NCBI GenBank assembly: GCA_934754415.1
Contig: CAKVIS010000007.1
Location: 1-63,008, forward strand
Length of the DNA stretch: 63,008 nucleotides
DNA from: an uncultured Bulleidia sp.
GTDB taxonomy: Bacteria; Bacillota_I; Bacilli_A; Erysipelotrichales; Erysipelotrichaceae
Direction: 5' to 3'
In this document: in pieces, positions 39,504 to 47,680 of the stretch
Position numbering within the stretch: the stretch's first letter is position 1
Layout: every line of letters starts with the position of its first letter
The notes under the pieces: generated by a model
Database searches by the model: none
What the model saw: only the letters and a program-made list of their open reading frames with translations
What the model was told of the DNA's origin: nothing
Made by a program: the position numbers and the translations under genes

Positions 39504-40691
39504 TCAGATCGTACTTTGTAATGCCTGCAGCAATTCTTCTTTTGTATTATGTATCTTTTCCTGCATGACCATCTCAAGAAGAGTGTGTAAGGTTTCGCCA
39601 ATCTCTTTTCCTTTATAACCAAGAGCTAGCAGGTCTTTTCCTGTGATTTTCAGCTGAGATAATGTATAGGCATACGTGTCTGAAGTAACTTCAGTATATA
39701 GTTTCTGTGCATCGTCTGTTGCCTGGAAAGTTGAACAGTAATGTAGATACATATCAAAATCTACAGTTAGAGCTGCTAAAATATACCGCATGTTTATTCT
39801 ATTGGAAACAGGCATGTCTTCTGTCTGTAACAGGTTAAGGACAGAGGACATATAGGCGTTAGAACATTTCATTCTCTGTAAAATCTGTCTTGCTTTGGAA
39901 ATATCCTGTAATGGTCTTAAAAACAAGGCCATTCTTGCACAAGCAGATCCTGAGGTTTCTTTTTCCAGTGTGTCCAGAGCAGAAGAATAAGCAGATTCTG
40001 TATACTCTTTGATTTCCGGAAGGAATACTTCAATGACAGATCTGTACTTTTTAAGGATAGTACAAGGATACCCGCTTTCCAGTATTCCCATCCATTCAGA
40101 AGTGATTCTTTCAATGGATACATAGGAAAGGGTCTCTTTTTTTTGAATCAGTGTTCTGGAAGTGTTTTCTTCAATGGTGAAGTTTAATCTTGCCGCAAAG
40201 CGTAAAGCTCTTAAGATTCTTAAAGCATCTTCTTCAAAACGTTCTTCAGGATTTCCTATACAACGCAATATATGGTTGTTAAGATCCTGCTGTCCTGAAA
40301 AGAAATCCAGAATACCACAGGAAGGGTGATAACACATGGCATTGATTGTGAAATCTCTTCTTTTACAGTCTTCCTGTAACTTTGAGGTAAAAGTAACAGA
40401 AGAAGGGTGTCTGTGATCTGTATAGGCACTGTCTTTTCTGTAAGTGGTAATTTCTACAGGGTGGTGGTTGATCAGTACAGTAACTGTGCCATGCTGGATA
40501 CCTGTATCAATGGTGGCATAGTTCTGAAAGACTTCTTTTAATTGCACAGGCAAAGCATTGGTAGTGACATCATAATCATGAGCAGGTAAATGGAGGAGGT
40601 GGTTTCTGATGGCTCCTCCTACCACATAGGCTTCATAGTGATGTGCATTGAGAATATGTAATATTTCTGATACGTAATCGGGTATAAACAT
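39504..40691 (-). CDS. cca: CCA tRNA nucleotidyltransferase
   Basis: A 395-residue class II enzyme that adds or repairs the 3' CCA of tRNAs. The nucleotidyltransferase core shows YVVGGAIRNHLL and the catalytic acids in HDYDVTTNA. RRDFTINAM and RIGNPEERFEEDALRILRALRF-like segments follow (here ILRCIGNPEERFEEDALR), and a helical tail binds tRNA. The ATG at 40691 lies six bases after a perfect minus-strand TATAAT and lacks a ribosome site, so a leaderless transcript is likely. It diverges from ispF. Confidence 0.92.
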   Translation of the reverse strand: MFIPDYVSEILHILNAHHYEAYVVGGAIRNHLLHLPAHDYDVTTNALPVQLKEVFQNYATIDTGIQHGTVTVLINHHPVEITTYRKDSAYTDHRHPSSVTFTSKLQEDCKRRDFTINAMCYHPSCGILDFFSGQQDLNNHILRCIGNPEERFEEDALRILRALRFAARLNFTIEENTSRTLIQKKETLSYVSIERITSEWMGILESGYPCTILKKYRSVIEVFLPEIKEYTESAYSSALDTLEKETSGSACARMALFLRPLQDISKARQILQRMKCSNAYMSSVLNLLQTEDMPVSNRINMRYILAALTVDFDMYLHYCSTFQATDDAQKLYTEVTSDTYAYTLSQLKITGKDLLALGYKGKEIGETLHTLLEMVMQEKIHNTKEELLQALQSTI

Positions 40692-40697
40692 GATTCC

Positions 40698-40726
40698 ATT
40701 ATACGTAGATTTCGTTAAAATAGTAA
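40698..40726 (-). promoter_or_regulatory. Minus-strand promoter of cca (leaderless)
   Basis: Read on the minus strand: TTACTA, a 17-base spacer, TATAAT (40703-40698). +1 falls on the cca ATG. Confidence 0.5.
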
Positions 40727-40749
40727 TAAGAAACGGAGTGTACGTATAT

Positions 40750-41229
40750 ATGAGAATAGGACAAAGCAGTGATATTCATAAACTGGTAGAAGGCAGGAAA
40801 CTGATTCTTGGCGGAGTGGAAATACCACATACAAAAGGCTTGCTGGGGCATAGTGATGCTGATGCATTATTACATGCTATAAGTGAGGCCATTCTTGGAG
40901 CTCTGGCTTTAGGAGACCTTGGACATCATTTTCCGGATACAGATCCTGCATGGGAAGGCGTTTCTTCTTTAATCATCCTTGAGGAAGTGACAAAAATGAT
41001 GGAAGAAAAAGGATACTGCATAGGGAATGTAGATTCTCTGGTGCTGATTGAAAAGCCAAAGATGGCACCGCATATTCAGCAGATGAGAGAAAATGTGGCA
41101 AAGGCACTGCATACTTCCATAGATAACGTGTCCATCAAGGCAACACGTGGAGAAGGCCTTGGGTTTGTAGGAAGACAAGAGGGGGTTCTGGCACAGGCAG
41201 TGGTGCTGCTGGAAGAAAAGCATGTTTGA
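40750..41229 (+). CDS. ispF: 2-C-methyl-D-erythritol 2,4-cyclodiphosphate synthase
   Basis: A 159-residue MEP-pathway enzyme making the cyclic diphosphate on the way to isoprenoids. ATG 40750 gives the canonical MRIGQSSDIHKLVEGRKLIL (usual form MRIGxGxDVHxL), while an earlier ATG at 40690 gives a foreign extension. The zinc ligands are in SDIH and GHSDADALLHAI; LGDLGHHFPDTDP and ATRGEGLGFVGRQEG complete the family marks. Its end overlaps the next gene by 8 bases. Confidence 0.94.
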   Translation: MRIGQSSDIHKLVEGRKLILGGVEIPHTKGLLGHSDADALLHAISEAILGALALGDLGHHFPDTDPAWEGVSSLIILEEVTKMMEEKGYCIGNVDSLVLIEKPKMAPHIQQMRENVAKALHTSIDNVSIKATRGEGLGFVGRQEGVLAQAVVLLEEKHV

Positions 41230-42433
41230 AAAGACAAATGAGCCCAAAGTGTTAAGAGATCCTGTACATGGGTATATTCATGTGGAATATGCAGTGATAT
41301 GGAAGCTGATAGGGTCTCACTGGTTTCAAAGATTACGCAGAATTCGTCAGTTGGGTGGAGCGTGCATGGTATATCATTGTGCGGAACATACACGTTTTTC
41401 ACATTCTCTGGGTGTTTATGAAATTGTCAGAAGGATGGTTTCTGAAGTACAGGATATCAGCGATGCCTTGACAGAAAGAGAAAAGGTCACAGTGATGGCT
41501 GCAGGTCTGTTACATGATCTGGGACATGGTCCGTATTCTCATGCCTTTGAAGAGATATCCAGAACCAATCATGAACTCTACACTGTAAGAATCATAGAAA
41601 AAGATCCGGAAATACGTTCTATTCTTGAAAGTGCAGGAAAGGGTTTATCTAAAGATGTAGCAGATGTGATTCGTCACAAGAGTGAGAATCCGTTATTGTC
41701 TCAGCTGATATCTTCCCAGCTGGATGCGGACAGAATGGACTATCTTTTAAGAGATGCCTATTTTACCGGTACCAAGTACGGAGAATTTGACATGGAAAGA
41801 ATTTTGCGTACCTTACGTGTGGTAGATGGTAAGCTGGTAGTGAAACAAAGTGGTGTCTATGCCGTAGAAAACTATATTATGGCAAGATATCACATGTACT
41901 GGCAGGTGTATTATCATCTTGTCGCAAGAAGTCATGAAGCGGTGTTACATACTTTCTTTCACAGATTAAAGGATATAGGCAATGAAGAAGACCCTATGAT
42001 CATAGATGTGTTAAAACCGCTGATAGGCAAAAAGAAACTGACTCTGGAACAGTATTATGCACTGGATGAACATTCCATTACCTATGGCTTTGAAGTGCTC
42101 ACACGCCACAGGGATCCTGTATTGCGTGATCTTGCCCATAGAATACTGGACAGAGATCTGTTTGAGTATACGGATATGAGTACAAAGAACCTGAGAAGTG
42201 TGAAACAGGCATTGCTGGAACAGGGGCTGGATCCTGAGTACTATCTTATGAAGGATGAAGTAAAACAAAGCCCGTATGTACCGTATGGCGGACAGACAGG
42301 CTCTATCTTTGTGAAGATGAAAGATGGTTCCATCAGGGAATTATCTAATGCAAGCAATATCGTTTTCAGTCTGATTCACGGACCATCCAAAGATGAGAAA
42401 AAGATATTTTATCCTGCAGTCAGTTCAAAGTGA
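41222..42433 (+). CDS. HD-domain phosphohydrolase (YwfO-like)
   Basis: A 403-residue metal-dependent hydrolase. Metal ligands are the H of HTRFSHSLG, the HD pair in GLLHDLGHGPYSHAFE, and the D of SQLDADRMDYLLRDAY. The DPVHGYI start and the C-terminal region fit the YwfO/dGTPase-like group, which hydrolyses dNTPs in some members. It starts within the end of ispF, suggesting coupling. Its stop overlaps the stop of the convergent fucosidase gene by 14 bases. Confidence 0.87.
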   Translation: MFEKTNEPKVLRDPVHGYIHVEYAVIWKLIGSHWFQRLRRIRQLGGACMVYHCAEHTRFSHSLGVYEIVRRMVSEVQDISDALTEREKVTVMAAGLLHDLGHGPYSHAFEEISRTNHELYTVRIIEKDPEIRSILESAGKGLSKDVADVIRHKSENPLLSQLISSQLDADRMDYLLRDAYFTGTKYGEFDMERILRTLRVVDGKLVVKQSGVYAVENYIMARYHMYWQVYYHLVARSHEAVLHTFFHRLKDIGNEEDPMIIDVLKPLIGKKKLTLEQYYALDEHSITYGFEVLTRHRDPVLRDLAHRILDRDLFEYTDMSTKNLRSVKQALLEQGLDPEYYLMKDEVKQSPYVPYGGQTGSIFVKMKDGSIRELSNASNIVFSLIHGPSKDEKKIFYPAVSSK

Positions 42434-43679
42434 TTTCAATGACGGTATCTATAGGATCCGGACATTGATGATGTAAGGTATCGATATTTAAAAAGGTATA
42501 TTCGGGATAACTTTCCCCGTTCCATGGAGTAAGAAGCTGAATTTCGGAATGATCTGACAGTCTTCTTACTTTTTTGATTCTGTCTTTTGGAATATGTACA
42601 GCTATATCAAAGATGCTTTCATCCATGACATGGGCATAAATGACATTGCCTTTCTGTGTGTATCTTCCCCATTCCGGTTTTTCAAGATCACACTTTCCAC
42701 AGCCATAAATGGATTCTTTGTTGTATTTCATCCATTCACCCATTTCCTGTAATATTTTCTGACTTTGTAAAGGGAATTTACCTGTGGCATCAGGACCAAC
42801 ATTCAAAATCATATTGCCATTTTTGCTGACACATTCCACCAGTGTTCTGATTAACAGTTTTGCGGATTTGTAATTGGAGTCCAGAGCACAATATCCCCAG
42901 TGTTCATTCATGGTGATACATGCTTCCCATGGCACTGGTTTACCGACACTGTTGACTACGCCATACGGTGGAATCATCTGCTCTGGAGAAGTGAAGTCTC
43001 CTGCGGTTTTGGAAGGGTGTTCTTCCATGATGGTGCCAGGGTAAATGCCATCTCCTTCCAGACGGTTATCGATAATGACTTCCGGCTGGTAATGACGGAC
43101 CATATCTATCAGCTCATCTGCCCTCCATGTGTCTTTTTTCATAGTGTCATAAGAGAAGTCAAACCAGAGAATATCCAGTTTTCCATAATTTGTCACAAGT
43201 TCTTTTACCTGTGCAAACATGTAGTCAAGGTATCTGTTGAAATTACGGTTTTCATTGGAACATTCTGGATGGTTTCTCATAGGATGATGTTTGTCCTGAT
43301 AGTGAGGATAGTCTGGGTGGTGCCAGTCTAATAAGGAATAGTAGAGGCCCACTTTCAAACCTTCTTTACGAAAAGCTTCAAGAAATTCACGGATATAATC
43401 TCTGTCGGTTTTCCAGTTTGTTGTAGCAGAGTTAAATAGACAAAATCCGTCATGGTGTTTGGCTGTTAATACAGCATACTTCATACCTGCCTGCTTTGCC
43501 TGTTTTGCCCATATCTCTGGATGGAAATCCTGTGGGTGAAATTCTTGCTGTAATGGAAGATAGTCTTTTTCTTCCATCTGCTCATTACTTCTGACCCATT
43601 CACCACGTGCAGGGATGGCATACAGTCCCCAATGCAGAAAGAGGCCGAATCTATCATGTTGGAATGTTGTGATATGCAT
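42420..43679 (-). CDS. Alpha-L-fucosidase, GH29 family
   Basis: A 419-residue glycosidase. It opens HDRFGLFLHWGLYAIPARGE, then AVLTAKHHDGFCLFNSATTNW, GLKVGLYYSLLDWHHPDYPH and DILWFDFSYD, where the Asp is the expected nucleophile. The END region GNMILNVGPDATGKF is also typical. No signal peptide, so it is cytoplasmic and acts on imported fucosyl-oligosaccharides, such as mucin or milk-glycan pieces. AAAGGAG precedes the ATG, and a TATAAT lies 14 bases before that. No transporter lies beside it; the PTS locus at 47-52 kb is the nearest sugar uptake system. Confidence 0.9.
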   Translation of the reverse strand: MHITTFQHDRFGLFLHWGLYAIPARGEWVRSNEQMEEKDYLPLQQEFHPQDFHPEIWAKQAKQAGMKYAVLTAKHHDGFCLFNSATTNWKTDRDYIREFLEAFRKEGLKVGLYYSLLDWHHPDYPHYQDKHHPMRNHPECSNENRNFNRYLDYMFAQVKELVTNYGKLDILWFDFSYDTMKKDTWRADELIDMVRHYQPEVIIDNRLEGDGIYPGTIMEEHPSKTAGDFTSPEQMIPPYGVVNSVGKPVPWEACITMNEHWGYCALDSNYKSAKLLIRTLVECVSKNGNMILNVGPDATGKFPLQSQKILQEMGEWMKYNKESIYGCGKCDLEKPEWGRYTQKGNVIYAHVMDESIFDIAVHIPKDRIKKVRRLSDHSEIQLLTPWNGESYPEYTFLNIDTLHHQCPDPIDTVIEITLN

Positions 43680-43799
43680 AGTGTATACTCCTTTGATTTC
43701 ATTATAATTTTATTTCAGAAATTGTGACATTGTTTTGAAAGAAAAAAATAAATGTTTCACAAAGCTGCGAATATAGATACTATTCTTTATTTATTTGTG

Positions 43800-43827
43800 T
43801 TGACTTTCTATCATGTTCGATTAGAAT
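43800..43827 (+). promoter_or_regulatory. Promoter of the DUF1934-rpoE operon
   Basis: TTGACT (43800-43805), a 16-base spacer and TAGAAT (43822-43827). The predicted leader before ATG 43840 is only six bases. Confidence 0.6.
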
Positions 43828-43839
43828 ACCAAGGGTGTT

Positions 43840-44220
43840 ATGAAAATAAGAGTTCGTTTAGAGCAGTATGATCTTCTGGAGAAGACCTCTTCCATTCTGG
43901 TGGAAACAAATGCAATTTTAAAAGACAATACATTATTGTATTTTGAAGCCGATGGTGTGCATAAACATGAAATTATTTTTGATGACAGTGAAATTACCCT
44001 TAAACGTAAAGGAAAACAATATTCCAGTAACACAGTCTTACCAAAACATGGAGCGGGGGAAGCCAGCGTAGATTCACCATATGGAATGATGAAGATGGAC
44101 GCCAGGCTGGTAAACATGTGCAGGACAAATGAAAAGTGGTCAGTGGAATATAAGTTATTTCAAGGTAATGAGACAGTAACACATATGCGTATGGTATGGA
44201 GTTTTACTTTACAGGCTTAA
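43840..44220 (+). CDS. DUF1934 calycin-like protein (YwiB-like)
   Basis: A 126-residue small beta-barrel protein of the YwiB/DUF1934 type (MKIRVRLEQYDLLEKTSSIL; later GEASVDSPYGMMKMDARLVN; end MRMVWSFTLQA). Its role is unproven; structures show a lipocalin-like fold. It sits 17 bases before rpoE in one transcript, an arrangement common in this group of Firmicutes. Its leader is at most a few bases. Confidence 0.8.
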   Translation: MKIRVRLEQYDLLEKTSSILVETNAILKDNTLLYFEADGVHKHEIIFDDSEITLKRKGKQYSSNTVLPKHGAGEASVDSPYGMMKMDARLVNMCRTNEKWSVEYKLFQGNETVTHMRMVWSFTLQA

Positions 44221-44237
44221 AAAGGAGTTATGAAATT

Positions 44238-44588
44238 ATGGCAGAAAAGCAAACAATGACAGATGTAGCTTATACATTTTTATCAAAAAGAAAAAAAGAA
44301 GTAACATTTTTAGCTCTGTGGGAAGCAGTTTGCGAAGCAATTGCAATTCCTGAAGACAAACAAAGAAAAAAGAAGTCTCAGTTTTATTCTGAACTGATGC
44401 TGGACACAAGATTTGCGTCTTTGGATGATAATAAATGGGATCTGAGAAACAGAAGAAAGTTTGATGAAGTTCATGTGGATACTTCCGATATTGAACTGGA
44501 TGATGACGACGAGGAAGATGTAGATACAACTGATCAGGATAACAGTCTGGATATTACTGATCAGGATAACGAAAATAACCAGTACTAA
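44238..44588 (+). CDS. rpoE: DNA-directed RNA polymerase delta subunit
   Basis: A 116-residue protein with the HARE-HTH domain (MTDVAYTFLSKRKKEVTFLA through FASLDDNKWDLRNR) and a very acidic disordered tail (IELDDDDEEDVDTTDQDN). The delta subunit of Gram-positive RNA polymerase promotes recycling and sensitivity to initiating NTPs. ATG 44238 is chosen for its AAAGGAG site and the canonical start; a longer reading begins inside the previous gene. Confidence 0.93.
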   Translation: MAEKQTMTDVAYTFLSKRKKEVTFLALWEAVCEAIAIPEDKQRKKKSQFYSELMLDTRFASLDDNKWDLRNRRKFDEVHVDTSDIELDDDDEEDVDTTDQDNSLDITDQDNENNQY

Positions 44589-44657
44589 GATGAAGTGGGA
44601 AGAACTCTTCCAAGGTCATTGACTGACAAAGTATTACGAATAGGATTTGAGATAGAT

Positions 44658-44686
44658 GCTGCACATTGAGTTGTGCGGCTTTTTTT
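44658..44686 (+). terminator. Rho-independent terminator after rpoE
   Basis: GCTGCACA pairs with TGTGCGGC (one G-T pair), then seven T. Confidence 0.85.
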
Positions 44687-44715
44687 GTAACCAGATGGCC
44701 TTTACTATAGGAATA

Positions 44716-44742
44716 AAAGAAAGCAGAGGATCAACTCTGCTT
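44716..44742 (-). terminator. Terminator of the ATPase/TOPRIM-like operon
   Basis: On the minus strand AAGCAGAG pairs with CTCTGCTT around TTGATC, then TCTTTTATT. It overlaps the last codons of the second gene. Confidence 0.65.
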
Positions 44743-45510
44743 GATAGATGGTAGCCGGAATGTTGTTTCATGCTTTGAGATTTGATTGAAAAAAGCTAAA
44801 GGCTTGTAATCGATTAGAATTACAATGCATGTATTGACTATCCATATGTAATCATTCTGCAGATTCTCATATTGAATATCAAAAATCTTTGCATAATTCA
44901 ATTGCTCATAATCCTCTATTGTCGGTATGGATAATTTTTTGTTTTGAATGAATAACAATTTTGTTAAGTGATGGAATGCCAGACTTACGAATGTTGTATA
45001 GTCGTAGGATGCAATAGCATTATTAAAGCTTTCATTGGATACAATTTCTTTGTAGTGATGAAAGTTACGTCTGTCCAGTTTGGATTGCAGAAAGCTTTTG
45101 TCAGGCAATGATTTTAAATGTCTGTAAGATTGCATCATTGGATAATTAATGAACAGTTTTCCTCTTTCATCAGACTGATTGAAATATCGAATCATTTTTT
45201 GGATGGTTTCATAATGTAAGTCGGGATGCTGTGGCTCAAAATCAAAAATCAGATAGATATCTGTGTACTTTAAATTGAATATATCTTTGTGTTTTGTCTC
45301 GTAAGATTTCATGAACAACAATATATCCAGTTCATCTTCTTCAAAATCAGAATAGTCTTTTTCAAGCCGACTTGCGAGCATATGCAAATTAGCTTCATAG
45401 GAATACATTTTAAAAACTGAAGATGGATAGCATTTTGATAATAATTGTTCAATAAAGCGTGGCTCATCATTTTTGCCTTCCACTATGAACAATATATTTC
45501 TAGTCTTCAT
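44731..45510 (-). CDS. TOPRIM-like protein paired with ABC-ATPase (putative defence effector)
   Basis: A 259-residue protein starting MKTRNILFIVEGKNDEPRFI. The VEGKNDE glutamate and the later DIYLIFDFEPQHPD acids resemble the E and DxD-type metal sites of TOPRIM nucleases such as DUF4435, AriB or OLD partners. The rest is helical and Lys/Tyr/Asp rich. I prefer the ATG at 45510, behind GGTGAATTTG and overlapping the ATPase stop by 11 bases, over one at 45522. The tight coupling to an AAA_15/21-type ATPase suggests a two-gene anti-phage or abortive-infection unit. TOPRIM assignment is by eye only. Confidence 0.6.
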   Translation of the reverse strand: MKTRNILFIVEGKNDEPRFIEQLLSKCYPSSVFKMYSYEANLHMLASRLEKDYSDFEEDELDILLFMKSYETKHKDIFNLKYTDIYLIFDFEPQHPDLHYETIQKMIRYFNQSDERGKLFINYPMMQSYRHLKSLPDKSFLQSKLDRRNFHHYKEIVSNESFNNAIASYDYTTFVSLAFHHLTKLLFIQNKKLSIPTIEDYEQLNYAKIFDIQYENLQNDYIWIVNTCIVILIDYKPLAFFNQISKHETTFRLPSIKQS

Positions 45511-46615
45511 CAAATTCACCATTCATATATAGTTTTCCAAGGTTATGGCCTTCTCGTAATTCGCGATCTGTTGCTTTGCATAAAGGGGTTAACGTTCCGT
45601 TTGTTGAAAGCAGGAATAATGTATCTGGACGCATAATTTTATTGCTCATTAAATTTGTGTTATGCGTTGTAAAAATGACCAGGGAATTCTTGTATTTATC
45701 TTTAATATATTGAACTATTTTTTCGGATAACTCAAAATGAAAGAAAGCATCAAATTCATCAAAATAAAGAATGGAACTTTCTTTGTGTGGCATTAAAAAG
45801 CGAATATAAAAATTAAATAAAGATAATGTGCCACTCGAAGCATTTTCTAAAAAACTGACTTTTCTGTTTCTGAATACAAAATATAGTTCTGAATTACCAT
45901 CTGGAAGTTTTTCCATAGATAATTTACATGGAATACCCATGTAATTTAAGAAATCTTCTAAATTATTGACGTTTTGATCCAGTACATCTAATTCGTTTTT
46001 TGATAACTGAATAGATGCAGTAGTAGGTGTAAAAATTTGAGTTATTTTTATCGCGTAATTATAAATTTTGTTAAAGATTGAATCCTTTTCTGCAGAACCA
46101 TTATTTACTATCCATCGTAAAAATGGCAAAGAAGGATTTGTGTTATTTTGATATATTGTAAATATATCTGAATTATGAAAATAATCTTCATCTTTTTCTT
46201 TGAATTCATTTTTAATAAAATCATAGGAAAAAAGAATGTGGTCATTCACTTTCAGTGTTTCAGTAGATAAACTGAATAAATCTGATTTCTGATACTCGTA
46301 TATAACTTGATCGTTTTTATTGTTAAACAGGAATGTATAAGAAAATGTTGTGATCGTAGTATCTGAATTTGCATTTGAAATAAAAGATTGATTTGGATGA
46401 ATATCATTCGACATTGTTAAGGTTTCTTTTAAATCACATAGTGCCTTACTGAGATTTGTTTTGCCACTGCCGTTTTTCCCATAAATAATCATTTTTCCAA
46501 TCAAATCATTTGTAATGCAATCTTGCGAGAACTTATATCCATTCACATCTGAAAAATCCATATTTAAATCATCTTTAAAGTTTTTAAAATTATTTACTTT
46601 GAAATGTTTTAGCAT
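45500..46615 (-). CDS. AAA_15/21-type ABC-fold ATPase
   Basis: The 371-residue ATPase has Walker A IYGKNGSGKTNL, an ABC-like signature ASSGTLSLFNF, Walker B SSILYFDEFDAFFH and the H-switch FTTHNTNLMS, and ends RELREGHNLGKLYMNGEFDE. It belongs to the COG1106-like group of chromosome-associated ATPases that pair with nucleases in RloAB-, PARIS- or OLD-like systems. ATG 46615 follows GAGGTG; a GTG at 46624 overlaps that site. The gene is AT-rich compared with the flanking housekeeping genes, consistent with transfer. Confidence 0.78.
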   Translation of the reverse strand: MLKHFKVNNFKNFKDDLNMDFSDVNGYKFSQDCITNDLIGKMIIYGKNGSGKTNLSKALCDLKETLTMSNDIHPNQSFISNANSDTTITTFSYTFLFNNKNDQVIYEYQKSDLFSLSTETLKVNDHILFSYDFIKNEFKEKDEDYFHNSDIFTIYQNNTNPSLPFLRWIVNNGSAEKDSIFNKIYNYAIKITQIFTPTTASIQLSKNELDVLDQNVNNLEDFLNYMGIPCKLSMEKLPDGNSELYFVFRNRKVSFLENASSGTLSLFNFYIRFLMPHKESSILYFDEFDAFFHFELSEKIVQYIKDKYKNSLVIFTTHNTNLMSNKIMRPDTLFLLSTNGTLTPLCKATDRELREGHNLGKLYMNGEFDED

Positions 46616-46633
46616 GTGTATCACCTCAATATC

Positions 46634-46684
46634 ATTATATCCGTAATTTTTTTACGGTCAATAAAAGCTGTAATTTTTTTACGG
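46634..46684 (-). promoter_or_regulatory. Promoter with duplicated CCGTAA-N5-TTACGG operators
   Basis: On the minus strand TTGACC (46661-46656), a 16-base spacer and TATAAT (46639-46634). The spacer region is the palindrome CCGTAATTTTTTTACGG (46641-46657). A near-identical copy lies at 46668-46684, 27 bp away. A repressor bound here would shut the ATPase operon; its gene is not in the operon. Confidence 0.7.
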
Positions 46685-46776
46685 ATGGTATTCCTCAGAT
46701 TCATATTGACCTGTACCGTTAATTAGATATCTAAGTCAATATTCAGGATCCTTTAGAAAACGTCTTTGTTGGAAAG

Positions 46777-46805
46777 TAAAAAAAGGCTGCAGGGCTGCAG
46801 CCTTT
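46777..46805 (-). terminator. Terminator after chbG (minus strand)
   Basis: Perfect arms AAAGGCTGCAG and CTGCAGCCTTT around GG; the minus-strand product ends in a T-run. Confidence 0.85.
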
Positions 46806-46808
46806 GGA

Positions 46809-47597
46809 TTACTTCCATAATTCTTTTGGGAGGTCTTTAAAGGTAATCAGTTCGACATTGTTATCTTTTACCCATTGTTTTACTTCTTCACTTGTTAAAG
46901 CTTCCAGGTCTTTCACTCTGCAAAGATTGAAACTGGATAATTCAAATAACACTGCATCAGCATAGCCACAATGTGTAACCAGGTGACCATAGTCTCTTTC
47001 AAGGAAATGTGACTGATCTGTAATAATGAAGTCTTTGAGATCTTCTGTCAGCTGTTTTTCAGGACTGCCAATCTGGTACCAGCCCATCTTGCCATATCCA
47101 CCACAGATTTTTTCTGCAACTGCTTTTGTATAAGGTCTGTCATACTTTTCAGCAATGGCAACTCTTGCTTTTTCAGTCGTTGCTGTACCATAGGCATGTG
47201 CGTGAATATAGTCAGGTTTTTTGCCGACCAGTTCAATGAATTTCTGTACCTGCGCATCAAATTCTGCAAATACCTGCTCGTAATTGACATGGTCGTTATC
47301 TGGAGCTGTTTTATCTGCTTCTCTGTTTTCTCTGGAAGTTAAAAAGCTTCCATCTTCATGACAGAGATTTGGGACCTTATCATAGCCAAGTAAGGAACTT
47401 CCTGTACTTGCATTAAGATCGATACCTAAAGCAATGTCATCCAGGTAAGGACGAATCTTTTCCACACATTCTGCTGCCCATGGCATGTTGGAGAATAAGC
47501 CGGTGTTTTTTACAACACCATGAGTAATACCGTAAATGATGCCATCTGATACGGCAGGAGTAATACCATAATCATCAGACTGAATAAGTAATTTCAT
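46809..47597 (-). CDS. chbG: ChbG/YdjC-family carbohydrate deacetylase
   Basis: A 262-residue enzyme that removes N-acetyl groups from phosphorylated chito-oligosaccharides. The metal and catalytic residues appear in LIQSDDYGITPAVSDG and in PDYIHAHAYGTATT (His-x-His). ATG 47597 follows GAGGAAAAAA; a longer frame has no support. It lies downstream of the EIIC gene behind a terminator, so it may be expressed by read-through. Its presence points to chitobiose-like or N-acetylglucosamine-containing oligosaccharides as substrates of the neighbouring PTS. Confidence 0.87.
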   Translation of the reverse strand: MKLLIQSDDYGITPAVSDGIIYGITHGVVKNTGLFSNMPWAAECVEKIRPYLDDIALGIDLNASTGSSLLGYDKVPNLCHEDGSFLTSRENREADKTAPDNDHVNYEQVFAEFDAQVQKFIELVGKKPDYIHAHAYGTATTEKARVAIAEKYDRPYTKAVAEKICGGYGKMGWYQIGSPEKQLTEDLKDFIITDQSHFLERDYGHLVTHCGYADAVLFELSSFNLCRVKDLEALTSEEVKQWVKDNNVELITFKDLPKELWK

Positions 47598-47629
47598 ATT
47601 TTTTTCCTCTTTTCTTATTATGTATTTTA

Positions 47630-47665
47630 TCAAAAAGAGCCCTGCAAGGGTAAGGCAGAGCTCTT
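47630..47665 (-). terminator. Terminator between EIIC and chbG
   Basis: On the minus strand AAAGAGCTCTGC pairs with GCAGGGCTCTTT (one G-T pair), then a T-run. It may lower chbG expression relative to EIIC. Confidence 0.75.
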
Positions 47666-47680
47666 TGGGGACACAGTTGT

